This document shows, in pieces, positions 6,994 to 11,352 of a DNA stretch of 11,352 bases. The position numbers were made by a program, and so were the translations under genes. The stretch is taken from contig CALMRM010000131.1 in the NCBI GenBank assembly GCA_937871605.1, positions 1-11,352 on the forward strand, read 5' to 3'. The number at the start of each line of letters is the position of its first letter. The stretch's first letter is position 1. The DNA comes from an uncultured Terriglobus sp. Lineage in GTDB: Bacteria > Acidobacteriota > Terriglobia > Terriglobales > Acidobacteriaceae. Below the pieces are notes generated by a model. That model saw only the letters and a list, made by a program, of their open reading frames with translations, was not told the DNA's origin and ran no database searches.

Positions 6994-7051
6994 TTTCTCT
7001 TGCATCTTTCAAATGGCGTAGCAATCGGAAAGCCGCGACTAAACTTAGCGT

Positions 7052-8020
7052 ATGCTCCATCAACCGGAACCCAGACTCGTGGCGGTGTCAATCAAGTCTG
7101 TCCTCCCTGGGCAGTACTTTGGAGGCGTTGGCATTTGTACGCCGTACATGGTCCAAGCAGAGTCATTCCTGAAACAGGCACGATTTTTGTACGAGACTTC
7201 GCCGTTATCGCGTCCGATGAGCGCGGAGTTTGAGGCGCTTAGGTCCCATGGGTTCACAGTAGTGGAGGCACCTGAAGACTGGGTATCGCGCTTTGGTGAC
7301 GAAATGCTTTGGCGAACGCAGATTGTTAAGGACGCTGTAAGGAAGGTCAAGGAGATCAACTTGAGCAAACAAGATTCGACGCCCCAGATGGCTTACAAGA
7401 CTTTGGCACGGGTCGTTCTGGTGGCATTGGAAGACGTTTTTCCTCAAGAGATGTCGCACCTTGAACTGAAGCAGCAATTAGTTGTCGAGCCGAGCGATGA
7501 GGAATTGCTGACCATTCTTGATGGTCTTCACCGGCAAGGTTTTATAGATGGACACATAAAACGCGAGCGGATGTCTGGTCAACACAAGCTGGCAGCTATG
7601 AAGGGCATCGCAATCACCAATGCAGGTATGCAAGAGCTTAAAGACAAGCCTGCTGAGCAAAGCCCAGTCATTCAGCATTTCACAAACTATGGTCAAGCTG
7701 GCGCACTAGGGCCGAACGCCGTAGGCACCATCAACAACCAACAGCAGTGGGCAGACCTATCCCGCAACGTCGATTTGACTCAGCTTTCTGCCGAACTTGA
7801 ATCGCTGAGGACCACGCTTGTGAAGACAGCAAAGAGTAGTGACGATTTTGCAAAGCTGAGCATAGTCGCCGAAGCGGAAGGCCATGCACAAAGGCATGAC
7901 GGACCCCGCGCTGTAGAGGCGCTGGCAAAGACGGGCAAGTGGCTGTTTGATTTCGCTACCGAGGTTGGGTCGGATATCACGGCTAAAGTGGTAGCTAAAG
8001 CGCTGCACTTGGAACCATAG
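7052..8020 (+). CDS. Unknown 322-aa protein with probable winged helix and conserved-looking C-terminal module
   Basis: I do not recognise a named family. Residues about 30-105 are mixed and include a predicted long helix (LWRTQIVKDAVRKVKEINLS). Residues about 112-197 look like a winged helix: AYKTLARVVLVALEDVFPQE, EELLTILDGLHRQGFIDG, and a wing ending GIAITNAGMQELK, the common final strand of such domains. A turn-rich linker (YGQAGALGPNAVGTINNQQQ, 213-232) leads to a helical C-terminus (LSAELESLRTTLVKTA ... EALAKTGKWLFDFATEVG) ending near residue 318. This linker-plus-helices tail resembles a module I associate with assorted bacterial accessory proteins, often with unrelated front ends; that is recollection only. 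The start is uncertain: no Shine-Dalgarno precedes 7052, and ATG 7148 (MVQAESFLKQ) is an alternative. No signal peptide or membrane segment. The gene stands alone between the repeat pair and the phage module, so cargo or a regulatory/defence role are both possible. Confidence 0.6.
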   Translation: MLHQPEPRLVAVSIKSVLPGQYFGGVGICTPYMVQAESFLKQARFLYETSPLSRPMSAEFEALRSHGFTVVEAPEDWVSRFGDEMLWRTQIVKDAVRKVKEINLSKQDSTPQMAYKTLARVVLVALEDVFPQEMSHLELKQQLVVEPSDEELLTILDGLHRQGFIDGHIKRERMSGQHKLAAMKGIAITNAGMQELKDKPAEQSPVIQHFTNYGQAGALGPNAVGTINNQQQWADLSRNVDLTQLSAELESLRTTLVKTAKSSDDFAKLSIVAEAEGHAQRHDGPRAVEALAKTGKWLFDFATEVGSDITAKVVAKALHLEP

Positions 8021-8196
8021 CCGTCCACTGCTGTCCGCAGGCGCATTTTGCTTGCAACCCATGGGCAGGTGCGTTATTTTCTCTCAGGCGCAGTCGCGCT
8101 CCACAGCAAGGTTTCACCCCTGGCAGTCGCTAGGCGGGTCTAGCCAGTCGGCAAGCCCCGGATCGATAGAACACCATCTTGATCTGAGGCAATGCC
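8021..8196. other. Intergenic gap before the capsid gene, no gene seen
   Basis: I find no supported coding frame, tRNA or strong terminator here. A weak 5-bp stem (GCTAG 8129-8133 with CTAGC 8140-8144) is the only structure. The capsid ribosome-binding site TGAGG is at 8185-8189. In typical phages the portal and protease genes would lie upstream of the capsid; nothing of them is visible. Confidence 0.5.
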
Positions 8197-9222
8197 ATGG
8201 CCGTCACACGGCTTTCTGATGTCATCGTTCCCGCTGAGTTCACCGCCTATCAGGTGGAGAACTCCCTTGTGTCCACGGCTCTTGTACAGAGCGGCGTGGT
8301 CGCCCAAAACGCTGCAATCGAAGCGCAGCTACAGGCCGGTGCCGAGAGCTTCACTGTACCATTCTGGTCCGATCTGCCTGATGTAGAGGCGGACATCACC
8401 AACGATGATCCGGCTATCCTCAGCACTCCACAGAAGATCACGGCGAACAAACAGGTCGTGCGCAAATCGTTTCTACACGCATCCTGGTCGGAGATGTCGC
8501 TTGCGTCGGAACTATCTGGCAGCAGCGCCCTTGCTCGCATACAGGATCGTGTCTCAGCGTATTGGGACCGGCAGATGGAGAAGCGTCTCATCGCTACGCT
8601 GATGGGCGTGCTCGCTTCCAACGTGGCGAACAATAACTCAGACATGGTGGTGGACATCTCGGGGCTGAGCGGCGTTCAGGAAGGCACAGACCTTCCCGCA
8701 TCGTTGTTCAACGGCAACTCTGTCATCGATACGGCGCTCACCATGGGGGATCGTCTCAGCGATGTGAAGATGATCGCCATGCACAGCCATATCTATGGAT
8801 GGGCGCTGAAGAATAACGAGATCACATTCTTCAAGCCGTCTGAGAATGACGTGGAGATCGCCACGTACAAGGGCATGGGCGTCATCCTGGATGACAGTCT
8901 CACGCCTGCGAACGGCATCTACACCACGATCCTGATGGGGCCGGGTGCTGTCGGCTATGGCACGGCAGAGCCGCGTACCGGGTTCGGTACTGAGCTCGCC
9001 CGTGTCGCGGCTGCTGGTAATGGTGGCGGACAGAGCGTGCTGCACAGTCGCATGAACGTGGCTGTACACCCGCTTGGCTATGCCTGGAACGATGCCGCAG
9101 GCACCGCAAACGCCGTAGCCGGTGAGTCGCCCAGCATCGCCGACGTGGCCAACGCTGCCCATTGGACCCGCGCTGTGTCGCAACGCAAGTCTGTGCCGCT
9201 GGCATTCCTTATCAGCAAGTAA
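8197..9222 (+). CDS. Phage major capsid (coat) protein
   Basis: A 341-aa protein resembling tailed-phage major coat proteins that begin MAVTRLSDVIVP and continue with VPFWSDLPDVEADITNDD, TPQKITANKQVVRKSFLHAS, RIQDRVSAYWDRQMEKRLIA. The body has GMGVILDDSLTPANGIYTTI and the C-terminal region HPLGYAWN, found in this capsid group, which I expect to have the HK97 fold. No N-terminal scaffold/delta domain or fused protease is apparent. The length is normal and the frame is intact. ATG 8197 is preceded by TGAGG at 8185-8189 with seven bases of spacing; the ATG at 8192 opens only a short frame. Capsid shells form in the cytoplasm around a portal and scaffold; neither is encoded beside it. It is followed by two hairpins and then terminase genes, the reverse of the usual late-gene order. 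Confidence 0.88.
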   Translation: MAVTRLSDVIVPAEFTAYQVENSLVSTALVQSGVVAQNAAIEAQLQAGAESFTVPFWSDLPDVEADITNDDPAILSTPQKITANKQVVRKSFLHASWSEMSLASELSGSSALARIQDRVSAYWDRQMEKRLIATLMGVLASNVANNNSDMVVDISGLSGVQEGTDLPASLFNGNSVIDTALTMGDRLSDVKMIAMHSHIYGWALKNNEITFFKPSENDVEIATYKGMGVILDDSLTPANGIYTTILMGPGAVGYGTAEPRTGFGTELARVAAAGNGGGQSVLHSRMNVAVHPLGYAWNDAAGTANAVAGESPSIADVANAAHWTRAVSQRKSVPLAFLISK

Positions 9223-9225
9223 GCT

Positions 9226-9248
9226 TCCCCGTTTCATCCTTGCGGGGA
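9226..9248 (+). repeat. First hairpin after capsid gene
   Basis: TCCCCG (9226-9231) pairs with CGGGGA (9243-9248) around an 11-base loop, four bases after the capsid stop codon. The stem is short; it may act with the stronger hairpin that follows. Confidence 0.45.
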
Positions 9249-9253
9249 TCACT

Positions 9254-9282
9254 GAGGGCGGAGGCTGGTAACCTCCGTCCTC
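9254..9282 (+). terminator. Strong hairpin between capsid and small terminase genes, attenuator or terminator candidate
   Basis: GAGGGCGGAGG (9254-9264) pairs with CCTCCGTCCTC (9272-9282) as an 11-bp stem with one G-U pair and a seven-base loop, followed by GATTTACTT. The trailing sequence is only modestly T-rich, so termination is probably partial. It would let capsid mRNA be made in excess over terminase mRNA, or protect the capsid transcript 3' end. It ends ten bases before the GGAG (9292-9295) of the next gene. Confidence 0.55.
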
Positions 9283-9302
9283 GATTTACTTGGAGTCGCA
9301 GC

Positions 9303-9719
9303 ATGTTCGAGAAGAAGAATCCGCCACAGTGGTGCGCAGCAGAGACGCGGGCCTTGGCCGCTACCGGCCACAACGTCCGGGGCATTGCAGCATACTTCGG
9401 CGTGTCATCCGAGACGTTCAATCGATGGATGGACGAGGACGGAGAGATCGCTGAGGCATTCAGCAATGGGCGGGAAAGCGAGCGCATGGTGCTGCACAAC
9501 TCGTTATTCGTTGCTGCTACACAAAAAGGCAATGCCGTTGCGGCGATGTTCCTGCTCAAAGCGCGCCATGGTTACAGGGAGGGCGATCAAAGCGAGCAAT
9601 CGAACCGCGTGCAAGTAGTGTTCAACCTGCCCGGTGCAATGACTGCTGAGCAGTACAAGACGATAGAAGCTACGGCCAAACCAAAGAAAGCGAGACTGTC
9701 AGATGGCAGCGATGACTGA
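9303..9719 (+). CDS. Phage terminase small subunit-like DNA-binding protein
   Basis: A 138-aa protein starting at ATG 9303, seven bases after GGAG (9292-9295); a longer frame from 9162 is rejected because it overlaps the capsid gene. Residues about 20-45 form a helix-turn-helix (HNVRGIAAYFGVSSETFNRWM), as in small terminase subunits that recognise the packaging site. The middle block (LFVAATQKGNAVAAMFLLKARHGYREG) is typical of a group of small terminases and related phage HTH proteins, giving the oligomerising helices. The C-terminus is basic (AKPKKARLSDG). The last 17 bases overlap the large terminase gene, which implies translational coupling and supports the assignment. Confidence 0.8.
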   Translation: MFEKKNPPQWCAAETRALAATGHNVRGIAAYFGVSSETFNRWMDEDGEIAEAFSNGRESERMVLHNSLFVAATQKGNAVAAMFLLKARHGYREGDQSEQSNRVQVVFNLPGAMTAEQYKTIEATAKPKKARLSDGSDD

Positions 9720-11094
9720 AGAGCTCCAGATGAACCCGTTTCAGGAACGGCTGCTCACCATCCCTGAGAGCTTTGACGTGTTCCTTGGCGGCGGTCGTGG
9801 TGGCGGCAAGTCATACGGCATTGCGTATCTGGCGTTGCGCCACGCTGAGCAATACGGGATCAAAGCGCGCGTTCTGTACCTAAGAAAGACATACAAGGGG
9901 CTGTCTGACTTTGAGCTTGTCACACGCGAGCTCTTCGGTAAGGTCTATGGGAAGGATGCGAAGTACAACGCAGCCGAGCATGTTTGGCGCTTTCCAAATG
10001 GCGCATACATGGAATTGGGCCAGCTTGAAACGGCGTCGGACTACACCAAATATCAGGGCCGCTCGTTCACGCTGCTGCTAGTGGATGAGGCTGGGCAGTT
10101 TGCAGAGCCGTCCCTGCTAGACATGCTGCGCAGCAATCTCAGAGGATCGAAGTCCGTACCGATCCGCATGATCGTTGCGGCGAATCCGGGCGGCGCGGGT
10201 CATCAGTGGATTGCAAAGCGTTACGTCTTTCAAAGCGCACCCTGGACACCGTTTCTGGAAGTGAAGAGCAAACGTGAGTGGGTCTACGCTCCCAGCACGT
10301 TCGACGGTAACGATCAAATCGACAGAGAGCAGTACCTGGATCAACTGGAGTCATCCTGCCCAGATGATCCTGAGCTCCTACGCGCATGGCGTGATGGTGA
10401 TTGGAGTGTCATGCGCGGCGCTTTCTTTGCCGAAAGCTTGTCAGAGGATCGCAATGCAGTACCGAGATGGACGGCACTGCCGCCCGCAGACGAGGGATGG
10501 CACGTCTATCTGAGCCATGACTTTGGTTCTGCCGCACCGTCTGTCACTTATATCGTGGCGAAGTCACCGGGAGCGGAGTGGGAAGGGCGATGGTGGCCAC
10601 GCGGATCGTTCGTTTTGGTGGATGAGCTCGCTACAAACAAGCCTAACAACCTAGCGGCGGGAATGGGCTGGAATGTCGCACAGGTTGCAAGCGCGATCAA
10701 AGAGCTTTGCCGCAAGTGGGACATGGAAGCTGCCGGAGTCGCGGATGATGCTTGCTTCGCAAAGACAGGTGCAAGCGCAGGTTCCATAGCTGATGAGTTC
10801 CAACATGCTGGCGTCCATTTTGAGCGCGCAGGCAAAGCGGATCGTATCGGCGGATGGCAGATGATGCGGCGGTTTCTGTCGGACGCTGGTAAGCCTGACA
10901 AAGCGGGTCTATACATCTCGCGCGCATGTAGCTATTTCTGGCAGACTGTCCCGTACTTAGCGCGAGACGAACGCCGCGCAGAGGATGTAGATACTCACGG
11001 GATAGATCATGGAGCGGATGCTTGCCGTTATGGCTTGCTCGCGCGTGAGTATGCTCACGATGTTCGTGTCACTTGGCTGAGGAGCGGACGATAG
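9703..11094 (+). CDS. terL: Phage terminase large subunit (packaging ATPase and nuclease)
   Basis: A full-length 463-aa TerL. The ATPase domain has Walker A GGGRGGGKS (residues 29-37), Walker B LLLVDEAGQF (D128-E129) and the coupling motif AANPGG (159-164). The C-terminal RNase H-like nuclease domain shows metal-binding acidic residues in LSHDFGSAAPS (D273), GVADDACF (D348/D349) and HGIDHGADACRYGL (D435, D439). TerL powers DNA translocation into the procapsid through the portal and cuts concatemers. The start is ATG 9703, inside the small terminase gene; ATG 9712 is an alternative with a still smaller overlap. All motifs are present and no frameshift is seen. The next gene is not a portal, unlike most phage packaging modules. 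Confidence 0.93.
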   Translation: MAAMTEELQMNPFQERLLTIPESFDVFLGGGRGGGKSYGIAYLALRHAEQYGIKARVLYLRKTYKGLSDFELVTRELFGKVYGKDAKYNAAEHVWRFPNGAYMELGQLETASDYTKYQGRSFTLLLVDEAGQFAEPSLLDMLRSNLRGSKSVPIRMIVAANPGGAGHQWIAKRYVFQSAPWTPFLEVKSKREWVYAPSTFDGNDQIDREQYLDQLESSCPDDPELLRAWRDGDWSVMRGAFFAESLSEDRNAVPRWTALPPADEGWHVYLSHDFGSAAPSVTYIVAKSPGAEWEGRWWPRGSFVLVDELATNKPNNLAAGMGWNVAQVASAIKELCRKWDMEAAGVADDACFAKTGASAGSIADEFQHAGVHFERAGKADRIGGWQMMRRFLSDAGKPDKAGLYISRACSYFWQTVPYLARDERRAEDVDTHGIDHGADACRYGLLAREYAHDVRVTWLRSGR

Positions 11095-11227
11095 GATGTT
11101 ATTACAAGATCGATTTAGTCATCTGTAACTAATTATTTTCATGTTAGAAAAAGCTTGCTTCTGGTCCTTACACGCCACATAGTAATTCTGACCTCTAGTT
11201 ATAGAACTAGAGCAGGAGAGTTACAGA
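11095..11227 (+). promoter_or_regulatory. AT-richer spacer with possible promoter and palindromic operator
   Basis: The 133 bases after terL are visibly richer in A and T than the genes around them. A possible promoter is TTGCTT (11155-11160) and CATAGT (11178-11183) with 17 bases between them; matches to consensus are moderate. Just downstream is a perfect palindrome with arms CTCTAGTT (11193-11200) and AACTAGAG (11205-11212), four-base centre. It lies directly before the ribosome-binding site AGGAG (11214-11218). The position suits autorepression by the ribbon-helix-helix protein that follows. Confidence 0.5.
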
Positions 11228-11352
11228 ATGAGAGAGCAAAAGAAAAATCACGGACTGCTACTTACACCAAAGGTGGCGTACGTAGCGAAGTTAGCGGCAC
11301 GCGAGAGCCAGATGTCGCTGAGTGCCTTTGTTGAGCAGGCGCTTTGGAAGGC
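11228..11352 (+). CDS. Ribbon-helix-helix (CopG/Arc-like) DNA-binding protein, 3' cut by window
   Basis: ATG 11228 follows AGGAG (11214-11218) by nine bases. The visible 41 residues have the RHH layout: a short strand (HGLLLTPKV), helix A (AYVAKLAARESQ) and helix B starting MSLSAFVEQALWK. RHH proteins bind palindromic DNA as dimers and are usually small repressors or antitoxins. The palindrome at 11193-11212 is a natural candidate operator. If a toxin follows it lies beyond the window. Confidence 0.65.
   Translation, partial: MREQKKNHGLLLTPKVAYVAKLAARESQMSLSAFVEQALWK

Noticed and set aside
8638..9252. Long minus-strand frame opposite the capsid gene
   Set aside because: Typical shadow of a codon-biased gene; the plus strand matches a known capsid group.
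9162..9302. Upstream extension of the small terminase frame
   Set aside because: It overlaps the capsid 3' end and the hairpins; the GGAG site and HTH alignment favour ATG 9303.

Overview
The window looks like an accessory stretch of a chromosome from the Acidobacteriota. The main clue is at 599-2985: a PadR regulator followed, with a 4-base overlap, by a MacB/FtsX-type permease with the N-terminal prefix of the acidobacterial duplicated orphan permease (ADOP) family. That pairing is typical of this phylum. The assignment is by recall of protein families, not by a search.

The left half (1-5765) is a gene graveyard. An ImmA/IrrE peptidase gene (1-602) is frameshifted near its end. The ADOP permease (599-2641, minus) has two frameshifts and has lost its C-terminal membrane domain; only its PadR regulator (2638-2985, minus) looks intact. 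Then come a umuC start (3079-3279) and a umuD end (3284-3607), both minus and both cut off. Two pieces of a large superfamily 1 helicase follow, one on the minus strand (3608-4153) and one on the plus strand (about 4194-5034); they would be consecutive in an intact gene, so one has been inverted. A perfect 14-bp inverted repeat (5038-5071) sits exactly between the helicase piece and a first tyrosine recombinase relic (5072-5765), which has a frameshift and an in-frame stop.

At 5847-5896 (minus) lies the 3' part of a tRNA-Val(CAC) gene, including CCA but lacking the D-arm and the 5' acceptor strand. This is what an integrative element leaves at one end after inserting into a tRNA gene. Immediately to its right is a second, unrelated-looking integrase (6066-6635), preceded by three copies of a 9-bp word and truncated before its catalytic domain. 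I infer that an integrated element runs rightwards from the tRNA fragment.

The right half (6901-11352) carries that element's contents: a pair of 20-bp direct repeats, a 322-aa protein of unknown function with a probable winged helix, and a compact phage packaging module in the unusual order major capsid - small terminase - large terminase, all apparently intact. Two hairpins lie between the capsid and small terminase genes. The module is followed not by a portal gene but by an AT-richer spacer with a palindrome and the start of a ribbon-helix-helix protein, cut by the window end.

I see no complete, convincing novel system. The best leads are the minimal capsid-first packaging module (possibly a capsid-encoding satellite or a decayed prophage), the unknown 322-aa cargo protein, and the stacked integrases around one attachment site.
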